Below, piece after piece: positions 37,971-51,000 of a stretch of DNA of 64,000 nucleotides (its first letter is position 1; every line of letters starts with the position of its first letter). The stretch comes from Paramecium sonneborni. Its lineage: Eukaryota; Ciliophora; Oligohymenophorea; Peniculida; Parameciidae. Location: NCBI GenBank assembly GCA_905182985.1, contig CAJJDN010000032.1, positions 211,944 through 275,943 of the forward strand. The letters run 5' to 3'. A program made the translations under genes and the position numbers. The notes below the pieces were generated by a model. The model saw nothing but the letters and a program-made list of their open reading frames with translations, was not told the DNA's origin and did no database searches.

Positions 37971-40900
37971 TCACATTAACAAAACCTTTCTTCTTTGATC
38001 ATCAGTCATCTGATTCCATTCATAAGCATTAACTCGAATTTCTTTTAATTCATATTTTTTAGCCACCCCTTCAAGAATCCATTTATTAAAATAATGAAAA
38101 CCAGTGTAATTTTTCTTGATAAAGACAATTATGTACCTTATCAAAAGTAACATATAATGAATTATCTACTGATATTATTTGATTTCTCATTTAAATATAG
38201 AAATCAACTTATTAATTGTCAAGGAAATAATTTACTTTATATTCAATCTAAGATTTATCAAGAAATTGCATTAAGTTTTTGAATGACTAAGATAATTTTT
38301 AATTTGGAATAAATTTTGTATGAATTAAATTTTTTCCACTCTCAATTATTTGTTTTCCTAGCATTTATTGCTTTTAATTGAATTCTTAAAAAAATATATC
38401 TAACATTCTTACATAAATCTAAATGTAAACTAAATTCTAATAGATTATATATGTCCATAAATTAGCGAAAGACAACTGGCATTTTAGAGCTTAAATATAC
38501 ATTCGGAAACTTTTAAAATCTATGTAACATTATTATTAAATAACATACTCCTGCATAAGATTTGTAATCAATCTTTCATATCTATGATAATAACATTTAT
38601 TTAAGCTTTTTTTCAAATATTATAAACTAATTAGAACACTCCATAAAGTTTATACAAATGTTGTAGAATTTACTTAAAATCTTTATTCATTTTATAATTT
38701 ATCTAAAATATTCAAAATTAATGATTCATTGTAATAACCAAGTTTTGCCAAAGAGTTTAGTATATCTATCAATTCAAAACTACTATAAAATAATATTTTT
38801 TTTTAAATCTATTTATTCACAGCATCAAATAATGATTAAGAGTATATTTTTTAATCTGACAAATTTTATAAGATTTCAACCATTTAAATTTGTTTTAAAT
38901 TTTCTATTTGCTTTCTGATTTAATCAACTAAAACAAGAATAGTTTCATCATTTACTTTAATTTTCCTTGCAAAATCAATATAGTCTAAACAAACAGAAAT
39001 CTAAGGTAATTCATAAGATTTTAAATCATGACACTTTTATAACATTTTCTTAAATAGTTTATCATAATTTCTGATGAATTAATATTTCGAATCAAACTAT
39101 CCAATAGTTTTTAGAATACTTTTTAAACCAGCCCTCATATTATTAATTGTCAACAAATGGTCGATATTATTAAAATATATTTAGATAAAATCTTTTAATC
39201 CATCATCTTCATATTTTAGATTATTGAATCTCCAGCCATCATATTCCAATAAAGTCATTAAACCATCCAAATATGATGTTTTTGTCTGATTTAAATTAAA
39301 TTTTATAATTTCTTATTTTAATTAATCTATCATTAATTTAAATGATTCTTCATCTGGTGTCCAATGTAATTTTGATTAGTTTTTCATTAAATAAAAATAT
39401 ACTTTTGTTTTCATCAAAATAACCTCATATGATTCTAATTCAACTTTAACTGCCAAATTTAAAAAATTATTGATATCTGTTAAATTCTGGAATGAATAAA
39501 TATTATTTTCAGTAATAAGAACAGCTAATTACAATTTCTCAAAATCTTCAAAATTATCAATTTAATTGCAAAGTTTTTAGCAAATATTAACGATTAAATT
39601 TGTCCTTAAATCTAATTTATTATATTATTCATTAAATTTTAAGAGTAATCCTATCTTAATATTAATTTTCATTTGAGACTAATTTACTTGTTTGGTTAAT
39701 ACTTCAATTAATTCTCTAATTGTTTAAAAGATAGTCCCTCTCATGTTAAACAGTGAATTTTTAGGGCAATTAAGAATGAATGTAAACAACAGATTTAATG
39801 AAGAGTTTATATTAAAAGATTGATCTCTAATACTTCTATCAATAAGAGTTAAGAACCATTTTGCTATAGATTTCACTAATTTATCATTCAAAAATTCTAT
39901 TTCGTTTAATTTGTTTAAAATTCCTTATAATTAATCAAATGATGGAATCATTTCCTCACTTTTTTTTCTTATATTTTAATTGTAATGATGTTTGCTATTT
40001 AACCTAAGTAAAAAATCTAAAAAATAAGACTCTGGTAAAGATTCCAGTTTGATATGTTAATCAATAAATTTATAGAACGGATCATTATCATATGAATCTA
40101 AAGTAATTATGTAAGAAGATATTTTTAATTTTTTATTATAATCTAAATTTTATGCTTTATTCAAAAAAGAATCAATGCATGCTTTGATATTGTTTTATAC
40201 TTGAATAGATTTGAAACTATCAAGCTATTTCTGAAGATTATGTATTTATTCAATAATTTTTAATTAGAAATTATCATTAATTTTATTTAGATCTAAAATC
40301 TCATCTAATTGATTTTATTTTATGGTAACTTTTATAAAATCTGTTTTTTACTTAACACTTAGATAATAATAATTCTTTTTTAAGTATTTTATGCAAACTC
40401 TAATAATATTTTAGTTTTATTCACCGAACTCGATATCAAGAAATTTGATTAATAAACCTGAATCCAGAATTTCTTCAAAATTTATCTTATTTAATAGTTT
40501 TTATAGATTTTCAGCCTTTGGTTAATTTTTCTATTTTTAAATTTTTAAAAAAATGTATAACTTCAATTAATTAGAAATAGTTAAATTATCAGATTCAAAT
40601 GATTGACATAATTTTAAATAAAGATCATTTGGGAATGATTCAGGTAGCTCAGAATATGCTTCTAAAAGTTTCAATTTAGAATATTACGAGATTTTATCAA
40701 AATTTTAGATAAACCTTTGGGAAAGTTTATGAAGTATTTCTGGAATTCTTTTATAAGAAGTATTTTTATCTAATTGCATTCTAGCTAGTTAGTTGAAAAC
40801 AGCAACTAAGCCATGAAAATTGATATTTTCAATTAGAGTAATTAACTATTGACTTGCTTAAAAAGCCAAATCTGAATGATAGTTCTATTTAAGATTACTA

Positions 40901-41505
40901 TGTTCAAGATAACATCCTCTTATAATTTAACATAATGAGTGAGCAGTAAAAGTTTAGGTTTATAATTGATATTTCAATAATTTACCAATATAAGCAATTT
41001 TCCATCCTTATTTTGAGTAAAATGAAAAAACATATGGCAATTATAAATATGTAAAGTTTTTTAAATTTTAATCTAGGTGCCTCTTTATTTAAATGCTATA
41101 GGATTTATTTTACAGTTTTAAAAATAATTATACAATTGTAACGCTTTGTTCGCAACTCAATTTATCAAAATATGGAATAATTTTCTCTTAGATAAATTAG
41201 TCTAACTAGGAATCTGAAGAGAATTATTTGTAATTGATAATATTCATTAGTTAAAATGCTGCAAAATGAATCTATTCGTATGTTAAATTGTTCTCTTTGT
41301 AAGCCTTAATGACATCTTCAATTGTTTATGCATTTGCAAAATGTTAAAAAACCTCAAATTTACTAAGTAAGTTTTTAGACTCTATATCAGTTTCTCCATC
41401 AGACATATAATCCTATTCTCTTAAAGTCGATTGTTATGAGAAGCATACTATACTCCTTTGAAATAACTTTAACGATGGCTTTGATATGAATAGAAATTTA
41501 AGCAT
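37971..41505 (-). CDS. Mitochondrial RAP-domain protein (1170 aa)
   Basis: One 22-nt intron (38115-38136, ends AAG) near the 3' end; the rest is a single open frame, giving 1171 codons. The N-terminus MLKFLFISKPSLKLFQRSIV, rich in K/R/S/L and free of acids, is a classical mitochondrial presequence. The body is long alpha-helical repeat-like sequence (e.g. YEDDGLKDFIQIYFNN, SICVCLDY-type helices), as in OPR/FAST-type RNA-binding proteins. The C-terminus carries a RAP domain: QVDFYIQMRNQIISVDNSLY, then YTGFHYFNKWILEGVAKKYE and IRVNAYEWNQMTDDQRRKVL, with the diagnostic 'V-D', basic helix and final hydrophobic-Y-E-W. RAP proteins process or stabilise organellar RNA. The domain is degenerate but in the expected order. 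Confidence 0.8.
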
Positions 41506-41887
41506 AAATAAAAATTTATATTAAATTCTTTTAAGACAAAGAATATTAACTTTGATTCTCATGTAATGAATGTTAAAATTGATAAAAAAAAGATTGTTTT
41601 AAAAAAGTTAACACATAAATACTATCAAATTTGTTTATAATAATATGAATGAATTGCCTTTTTTAAATTTGACAATCTTTATATACATAACATTATGCAA
41701 AAACTTCATTCCACAATACATCATCTCTTTCTTCTAACATTTAATGAAATTCATCTTTGTATATTAAATAATTTTCAACCTATTGAAGTTATTAGTAGTA
41801 TAAACATATCAAATGTAATACTAATTTTCTGTAGAGAGACTAAAAACTTAATATTTATATTTTAAAAAATATTATTAATATTGTATA
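41506..41887. other. Divergent intergenic region with a coding-like patch
   Basis: Separates the RAP gene (minus) from the G-beta-like gene (plus), so it should contain both promoters. On the minus strand, about 41690-41800 reads as YLIYKDEFHQMLEERDDVLW, which looks like real protein, but I could not find a start and stop that frame it. It may be a tiny gene, an upstream exon, or a relic. Confidence 0.4.
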
Positions 41888-42993
41888 ATGATAAAAAACC
41901 CTAATCCTTTGAATGCGAATGAACCAAAATTAGGAATTTAGATTACATAGCGTAAGATGTTAGCAGAAGTAGTAAATAATAAGACAGTTGAGAATGCAAA
42001 AATAACCGATATTTGCTTTAACAATTAGAAATATAAAACATAATTAGCGAGTATAGATATTTCTGGAGTTTTGAAAATTTGGGATGTTGCATAAAATAGA
42101 TTGATTTAATAATTTCATGCTTCAAATATGTGGCTTACAACAGTGGATGTAGAAAAGTAAGAAGGAAAGAAAGTAGCATGTGGAACTTTAGATGGGAAAG
42201 TTTTAGTTTATGAGTAAATATAATAAACATAAAAATAAGAATAAATCAAAGTAATAAAAAAGGAAAGAGCTTTAGCAAAGATAAACCTAACATTGAATTG
42301 TTTGGTCACTCAGGTTCAATATAATGTGTTTAATTTTTGAGTCCATAATATATAATTGTATAGAAAATAATATTATATAGGCAGGATCAACAGATTCATT
42401 AGTATCATTGTGGGATTTGGAAAACCCTTAAAGATATTTAGCCATTCATTAATAGCATACAGGTGATGTTCTATCTTTACATGCTTATGAAAATGATAGC
42501 AATATATTTATATCTGGTTCTAGTGATTTAACTTGCAAAATCTGGGATATAAGAGTTAAAAAACCTGTTTAAGCAGAATATAAAGGTAATAATTAAATTT
42601 TAAATAGGTCATGAATCAGCAGTAAATACAGTGAAATTTATTCAAATGCCTTAGCCAACTACATTTGTTACTGGAAGTGATGATGCATCAATTAATTTAT
42701 GGGATTTAAGAATGAAAGATCCAATTGTATCATTTTAAGATAGTTGTTACTATGATTCTATTTATTCCATTGCTATTTCATTAAGTGGAAGATATATATT
42801 TGCAGCTAGCGAGAATTCAACTTTGAAAGTCTTTGATGTTTTAGGAGATACTGATATATATACTAATTTAGATGTTGGACTTTAGTAAAATGATGGATTA
42901 ATCAAATCAATTGATATATCAGCAGATGGTTATGCTTTGGGAATGGCATTAGGAACGAAAAGCAATCATAAAGATTTATTAGTAATTATGTGA
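41888..42993 (+). CDS. G-protein beta-subunit-like seven-WD40 protein
   Basis: Predicted 347 aa, close to the 340 of Gbeta. After an N-terminal helix (NEPKLGIQITQRKMLAEVVN) come seven WD repeats: LASIDISGVLKIWD, VACGTLDGKVLVYE, IIAGSTDSLVSLWDLE, ISGSSDLTCKIWDIR, VTGSDDASINLWDLR, FAASENSTLKVFDVL and a last weak blade ending LLVIM. Blade 5 'GHESAVNTVKF ... TGSDDASINLWDLR' is very close to the Gbeta fifth blade, and blade 3 has 'FGHSGSIQCVQF'. Introns 42251-42267 (17 nt, AAG), 42358-42380 and 42586-42607. The canonical Gbeta last blade (GSWDSFLKIWN) is not conserved, so it could be another WD40 scaffold. The 3' 487 nt are repeated at 43764-44250 by assembly error. Confidence 0.75.
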
Positions 42994-43762
42994 TTATATA
43001 AATATATAAATTAGTTATAATAATAAAGGATAATATGCTTATTTTTTTGCACTTAACGTTAGTGTCCTTTGCATAGAAGTATTTTTGATTTAAGATTATT
43101 AAGACCACCAGTTCTATTTGGTTATGATGTATAAGGACAAATTTGTGAAATGGGAGTTGCTGATTGTCAACCAACTTAATACATTCCATGTGAATTTGGA
43201 TATTTCTTATATGTTGACGCTTTAAATTAAAAAAATTGTTTACCTTGGTATTTAGATTAACTAAAATAGCCCATATTTTCTGTTTTAAGACCAGTTGAAC
43301 ATATTATGTGGAGATTGTTTGGAGGATCCTTACAATTGGTAAAAGTCTAGAGCTTGTACATATAATTATAGAATTCAAACAGGAATTGAAAGGTAGGTTT
43401 ATTTAAGAGAAAATGTTTAGAAAACTATATTCTTTATATAAGAAAAGGCAACAAATATTGTAAATCTAATAAGACCTGTAAAATTTAAATATGAATTATA
43501 AATTTGTGAGGGATGTAGTTAATTTTGTGTTTTAGAACAAAATAAAGTTAATAGTGATGAAGGAGATGAAGGAAATAATGATGAAGGAAATGATGAAAAT
43601 AATGATGAAGGGAATGATGAAATTAATATTGGAGGAGATGAAATAGATGAAGGTGATGAAGGAGATGAAGGTTTATCCTGTTATGATAATAATTAATAAG
43701 ATAATTTATACAATGGAATTCTGTGTTAAGATCATTATTATTATATTGATAATGAATGTAGA
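42507..43762. repeat. Assembly overlap B, left copy (1256 bp)
   Basis: Same sequence as 43764-45019 (offset 1257), separated by the single N at 43763. It holds the 3' part of the G-beta-like gene and the first 728 bp of the giant cysteine-rich gene. Confidence 0.9.
43035..43762 (+). pseudogene. Truncated duplicate of the 5' end of the giant Cys-rich gene (assembly artefact)
   Basis: Starts with the same ATG as the complete gene at 44292 and stops abruptly at the N. It carries the signal sequence, first cysteines and acidic insert. It is not an independent gene. Confidence 0.85.
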
Positions 43763-43763
43763 N

Positions 43764-45019
43764 TTTATATCTGGTTCTAGTGATTTAACTTGCAAAATCT
43801 GGGATATAAGAGTTAAAAAACCTGTTTAAGCAGAATATAAAGGTAATAATTAAATTTTAAATAGGTCATGAATCAGCAGTAAATACAGTGAAATTTATTC
43901 AAATGCCTTAGCCAACTACATTTGTTACTGGAAGTGATGATGCATCAATTAATTTATGGGATTTAAGAATGAAAGATCCAATTGTATCATTTTAAGATAG
44001 TTGTTACTATGATTCTATTTATTCCATTGCTATTTCATTAAGTGGAAGATATATATTTGCAGCTAGCGAGAATTCAACTTTGAAAGTCTTTGATGTTTTA
44101 GGAGATACTGATATATATACTAATTTAGATGTTGGACTTTAGTAAAATGATGGATTAATCAAATCAATTGATATATCAGCAGATGGTTATGCTTTGGGAA
44201 TGGCATTAGGAACGAAAAGCAATCATAAAGATTTATTAGTAATTATGTGATTATATAAATATATAAATTAGTTATAATAATAAAGGATAATATGCTTATT
44301 TTTTTGCACTTAACGTTAGTGTCCTTTGCATAGAAGTATTTTTGATTTAAGATTATTAAGACCACCAGTTCTATTTGGTTATGATGTATAAGGACAAATT
44401 TGTGAAATGGGAGTTGCTGATTGTCAACCAACTTAATACATTCCATGTGAATTTGGATATTTCTTATATGTTGACGCTTTAAATTAAAAAAATTGTTTAC
44501 CTTGGTATTTAGATTAACTAAAATAGCCCATATTTTCTGTTTTAAGACCAGTTGAACATATTATGTGGAGATTGTTTGGAGGATCCTTACAATTGGTAAA
44601 AGTCTAGAGCTTGTACATATAATTATAGAATTCAAACAGGAATTGAAAGGTAGGTTTATTTAAGAGAAAATGTTTAGAAAACTATATTCTTTATATAAGA
44701 AAAGGCAACAAATATTGTAAATCTAATAAGACCTGTAAAATTTAAATATGAATTATAAATTTGTGAGGGATGTAGTTAATTTTGTGTTTTAGAACAAAAT
44801 AAAGTTAATAGTGATGAAGGAGATGAAGGAAATAATGATGAAGGAAATGATGAAAATAATGATGAAGGGAATGATGAAATTAATATTGGAGGAGATGAAA
44901 TAGATGAAGGTGATGAAGGAGATGAAGGTTTATCCTGTTATGATAATAATTAATAAGATAATTTATACAATGGAATTCTGTGTTAAGATCATTATTATTA
45001 TATTGATAATGAATGTAGA
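43764..45019. repeat. Assembly overlap B, right copy (1256 bp)
   Basis: Second copy of 42507-43762. Positions 43764-44250 repeat the last exons of the G-beta-like gene without a 5' end; 44292 onwards is the intact start of the giant gene, which continues into unique sequence at 45020. Confidence 0.9.
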
Positions 45020-48000
45020 GAATGTTAATAAAATTGCAAATCTTGTAATTCTAAAAAATGTATGAGTTGTAATGATGGATATTATTTGGATTCATCATCA
45101 TTTTGTTAAATGTGCTAATAGGGATGTTTAAAATGTGAATATTCAGTTTATGATAATGTGTTGTTATGTTTATAATGTTCAAAAGTAAATGGAGAATATT
45201 TAATTGAAACAACTGATTTTTAAAATTGTTAACTTTGCGAATATTAATGTGAAAGATGTGAATATATAGCTTACATTTATTATAATGATGCAAATGATAT
45301 TTATTTAGAATATGGTACCAGAGATCAATATTATGATCCTTACAACAATTATATACTTAGATGTAGATAATGTGTTTCATCATCGTAATTTATTTCTTAT
45401 GATGGGTAAACATGTGAAGAATGCATTATTTCAAATTGCTAATAGTGCTATTATGAATTAAATAAAGGCACTACTCTAGATATTGATTTTATTCCAACTT
45501 ATTCTCCAAAAAGTTCAGATATGTTATGTTATTTATGCTAAGAAGGATATTATCTACAAATAGATAAAAAAGCATGTATTAAAATATCAGATGTCCCTAC
45601 TCCTGAATGTAGTTCTTACAATGAAGGTGAGAATTCAAAATGCACATTATGCAATTAATATCCACTAGATTTATAAACTAAAGATGATCAAAAATGTTTT
45701 ACAACTAAAACATGTTCTAAACTTATTAAAAATTGTGAGAAATGTTTTATTCAAAGTAGACCTGATAGTTCAGATTCAACTGCAGCAGCTATGTCAATAT
45801 GTACTTAATGTATTAATGGTTATTATCCTGATATATTTTCTGGTAAATGCTAAAATTGTCCAATTAATTGTAAGACTTGTTGGTAATATACTCCTAGTTA
45901 TAATTTTACATCCTATTTACAAACATATTAAACTATTTCTTAAGAACAGTTCTCCCTTTTCATACTTGAACCTTTATAAGATACTAAATGTACTAAATGT
46001 TAAGATGGATTCACTTTATATGGTAATCAATGTATGGGATGTACTAGTAATTGTAAGAGTTGTTATGAAGATGATGAAAAAGCATTCTGTTATTATTGTA
46101 GCTCACCAGATCAATAATCTATTGTTGCTGATATGAGTGAATGTTAAGAATGCCCAAAATATTGTGCTGCTTGTAGAGATAGAATTGATACTGATCCTAT
46201 TGTTAATAGATACTTTAATCCTGTGAGTGACATACTCTTTAAATATAGTAGATTATGTTATAAATTAAATTAATAAGCTAAAGAAACTCCTAATTATTGT
46301 GTCTTTATTGATAATAAAATTGGACTACCTGTTAGTTGTTTCCATTCTGATTGTCCTAATACCAAATAATACAAATGTTTTAATAAAGATGAAGTTAAAA
46401 TAGATTTTGATTGCGATAAGGATCTTGAATAAAAATATAATTCTGCTAAAACTAAAATTTCTATTATTACATTCTAAGAATAAGATTCTTTTGATAAATA
46501 TCTAATTTACAATGAAAATACAATTAAAGAATTAATTATCAAACTAAATTTTATTGGAAATACATGCCAATTCAAAAAAGAATCTTAATTTAAGTTTTCT
46601 TTTCTATAAAATGTTTATTCCTTATAAAAAGTTAAATTAAATATCAACTCAGATTTAACTACATAATAATTATGGTTAGCTACTGGAATCATTTCATTTC
46701 TTGGTGTATCTGAAGTGTAAATTAACAATATTCAAATCTAATATACTAAAAATCCTAATTTAAACACTCCAAAAGAATTTGGATTTATGATTAAAAGTTA
46801 AGAAGAAGTTTAATTTAGTTTATCAAACATTGAATTCATAAAAGATAAATACCAAAATTAAAAATTAATTATAAGTGTTGAAAATCCTATTAATTTTACT
46901 ATGTAAAATGTTAAAATTAAAAATATTGAAACAAAAGACTAAGTTGTCTCTTTTAACTATAGTTTAAGTTCTCTCAACTATTAAGATTTTAAAATGATTA
47001 ATGTAGAACTAACTGATTGTGATTACAACTTTTCAACATTAATTGCTTTTACTAACATTGCTCCATCCCTATTTTTGAAAATCAGTGATCTAAAAATTAT
47101 ACGAGGTAATTTTGTTAGTTCATCAATTATTAAATCTATCATTTAAACAAACAATTTATTTTATGAAATTGATAAACTAACATTGATGTTCAATTACTTT
47201 TAAGATAGCACTCTATTCTCATTAGCCAATCTTTAAACATCACAGTAATTTTCTAATATAGATATACTATATAATCGCTTTATTAACAGTAAAGCATTTC
47301 TAATGAATTCGTTTTAGTTTTCTCAATTTTATTTTGATAAAAACATTCTTCAAAATAATTCTATTATATTTTAATCTGTAAAAGAATTAAAAACTAATGA
47401 TTAATTATAAAGCTCTTTAATGGAATATAAATTTGATAAAATTAAAATTGCCAATACTAATTGTTATTCAATTAACTGTTTCATGATTATGAGTACTCCA
47501 ATTAATACTTATTCTATTACAACTACAATTACTTTCAGCAATGTTTAGATTTCTAACATAGGATTATTAGACATAACTTAATAATAAGTATTTTTAACTA
47601 CATCAGCTTTAATAAATTGGAATAATTTCTAAGATATAAAATTATCAAATTTACAGTTTGATAATATTTAAGGTTTAACAATATTTTATATATCTACAAT
47701 TAAAACTTTAACACTTACTACATTGAAATATGACTGGAGTTAATCAAATCTTTATTAATAAAAAGTAAGTCCATACAACAATCTTATACCAACAACAATA
47801 GACTGTTCTGATAATAAAGTAACCTACTCTTCATTTTCTTACATTTTATTTTTTATTTATTAATTTTCAAGTAATATCACAATTACTGATGTTTTGATCT
47901 AAAGACAATTATTAATAGATGCATCTTTATTTTACATTTAATCCTATGATGTAGCCTATCTAAATACTACAATAGGTAACACAGCTGAGAGTATTAATTT

Positions 48001-51000
48001 ATCAGGATTTTAAATATTAAATAACTCTTTAGTATCTACTAAAAAAGGTTTATTTACAGGCTGTCTCAATATTGAATCAAATTAAATTTAAATGATTACT
48101 ATGAATAATCTCAACTTTTAAAGTAATCATCTCTAATAACTAATATCTAAATAAACAATTACCATTGCTACTCTATTTTAAATATCTTCACCAAAATCAA
48201 ATATCAAATTGACTCAATTATTATCTGAATATAATCGAGCTATCAAAAGTGATTTCGGTTTGATAAAAATCGATTGCCAAAAAATCACAATCACAAATGC
48301 AACATTTAGATACACCAACATGATTGATAAGTTATGGGTTAAACGTATTGAACCTAATTAAATAATTACATCTGATGATATCTTGTCATTCTTTGAAATT
48401 AAATCTTATGGAGCAATTATGGACTTAACAACATCTACAGCTACAATTTCATAGCTCTTCATCAATTATACAAGAGGAATCTAAGCTGGTATAAAATTGA
48501 CTACTATTTAAACAGCTAAAATTTCAATTAAAGATTCTTCTTTATAAAACATTTTTAGTAGTCTAGAATTGAAACATTCATCTATAGGAGGAAGTTTCTA
48601 TATTGATTCAACATAATCAAGTTTAAATTGTATAATGTCAAATATAAGTATAATAAATAGTAGAGTTAGATAAACAGGTGGCTGCATTTATCTTTTAGCC
48701 TCTAATAAAAATTAAAATGTAACTATAGAAAAATCTAATTTTCAAGAATGTTAAGCTTTAGAGACATCATTTATGAAGGTTGATTTCCTTGCAGATTCTG
48801 TATTTTAATAAGTTAGTCTACATGATGTGAATGTAATTGATAATAGCATTGATAAATTAATGAGTGTTGTCCCATAAATCTAAATTTTTGAATTCTTATA
48901 TTTTCTATAAACTAGCAGTGTTTATACTCAAAATAATGGAAGGCTAATAATAAGTGACACATTATTTTATAAAACTAATTATACTTCTGTTCTATCTTTA
49001 AATTAGTTAAAATTGCTTTATATCAACAAATTATCAATTCTTAAAGGATATTTATTTTATAACCCAATTATTTCACTAAGTTTCTTATAGTCTGGGGGAT
49101 AAGCATATATTGGTAATTTAGACATAATTTAATTTACAGAAACAGATTATTCAAATATCTAATAAAATTGTACTTCTTTGTTTCCTTAATCCTTTACATA
49201 TATAATCTCTGATCAAAATTGTGATCAAATCTAATTAGTAAAAGAGTAGTTGGATGAAATTGATGATTTAGATGAGATATATGAATATTATGATGAGAAT
49301 TAAGAAAAAATATATAAAACATAAACCTCGAATAGTAAGTATAATCCAACAAATATTTAAAATGCAAAATTTGATAAAGAATCTGATATAATAGAAATTT
49401 TGATTACTTTAAATGTATAATTAGTCAGGTGTTTGATGAACAACATTTTGTATTTAAGTAAATAATTAAATTTGGATAAATTTACATCTTTGTTTTATGT
49501 AAAAGAAGTGAAAGATAATAATTTGATTTAAATAAAGAAAATGTAAATAGTTTAAAACCAATGCTTTTAATGTAGGGGAGGTTTACTTTAAGTTAGAAGT
49601 ATTTCTGATTTTAATACAAAAGAGTTGATATCTATATCAGAGTTTTTCTGTTAATATAACATAGTTGGTTATTATGGCTGTGCATCCCTGCTATTTGAAG
49701 AAAATATCAATGATGTAACATTATTATCTGAGATAATTGATGAAAATATTAAAGGTTAAAGACTATTGTAATCTTCTTCTATTGAATCATTGAATCATAC
49801 AATAATAATTTCTAGTTATTAATGCAATAATAATTTAGCAAGGGCTGGAACATGTTTAAATTTAAGAGGTGTTACAGCAATAATTGAAGATAGTTTATTT
49901 AGTAGTAACAATGCATCTTTGGTTGGAGGATCTATCTATTTTGAAAATTTAGGTACTAATAATATGTATTTATAAAATAATCAATTTGTTAATAATTATG
50001 CCTAAATTGGAGGAGCAATTTATTTGTTAAATTATTAATTAAGTAACACTGACAAATTAAGTTTAAGTTTTGATAAAAATTTAGCAGATGATGGTGGAAC
50101 TGACATTTAGGAACTCACAATATAATAAACATTGTAATTAATAAATATTCCTTTTGCATCTTAAACTTATTTAAATTATGATGGTGATGAATCTAATGAT
50201 GGTTCAATAGATAATAGCAGTGTAGTAATTAAAGACAATATTACTTTGGAATATCATAAATTAGGAAATTATCCAGAATTAACAAATCTTTTAATTTTAC
50301 CATCAGGACAAAGAATCTCAAAGTACTTATATTTTTATGAGGTTACTTAAGAATAAGTCCCATTCGAATGGGTATTTAGAATTATAAATCTAAATAGATT
50401 TGGAGATGTTGTAAAGAATAGCAAACCAGATGAAAGTTGTACAATTGATGGAAGAATTTAAAATTCAACTTCATATAATGATTAATTATCTTTTAGTAAC
50501 AATTTTACAGTTCCAACAAAAGTATATTATAACTCAGAGAAAGGAGGATTCGATATGGATGATTTGATTTTGATATTCGATCCTTTATCTCCTCCAAATT
50601 TATATTTGGAACTTCGATTTACATGTAATTCTGTTGCATTACCGATATACAATGCAAAGCCCCCTTATCAAATAATTGGATATAATAAGAATTATGAATT
50701 GTATGCTAGAGTTCGTACATTTCCATGTTAGATTGGAGAAGCTTATGATTCTCAATAATGTAAAGCATGTTAAAAATCTGATTTAGCCTATTCAGTAGAG
50801 GTAGGATCTGTTTTATGTAAATAAATGAATAGATTAACAATGAAAACGGTCTCACCTACTGGAATTAACTTAATTTAAGGTTATTGGAGACCAATATATT
50901 TAAATGATGAGATTGAATATTGTGTAAATCTACCTAATAATTGTAATGGAGGATGGATACCTGGTAATCCATCTTGTTATACTGGACATGTTGGAGCTTT

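Noticed and set aside
38115..38190. Small independent gene for the 65-aa C-terminal peptide starting MRNQIISVDN
   Set aside because: The upstream frame is open and continuous for more than 1000 codons into this segment, and the segment completes a RAP domain.
43764..44250. A second, adjacent WD40 gene
   Set aside because: It is the same as 42507-42993 with no 5' end and begins directly after an N; it is the right copy of an unmerged assembly overlap.
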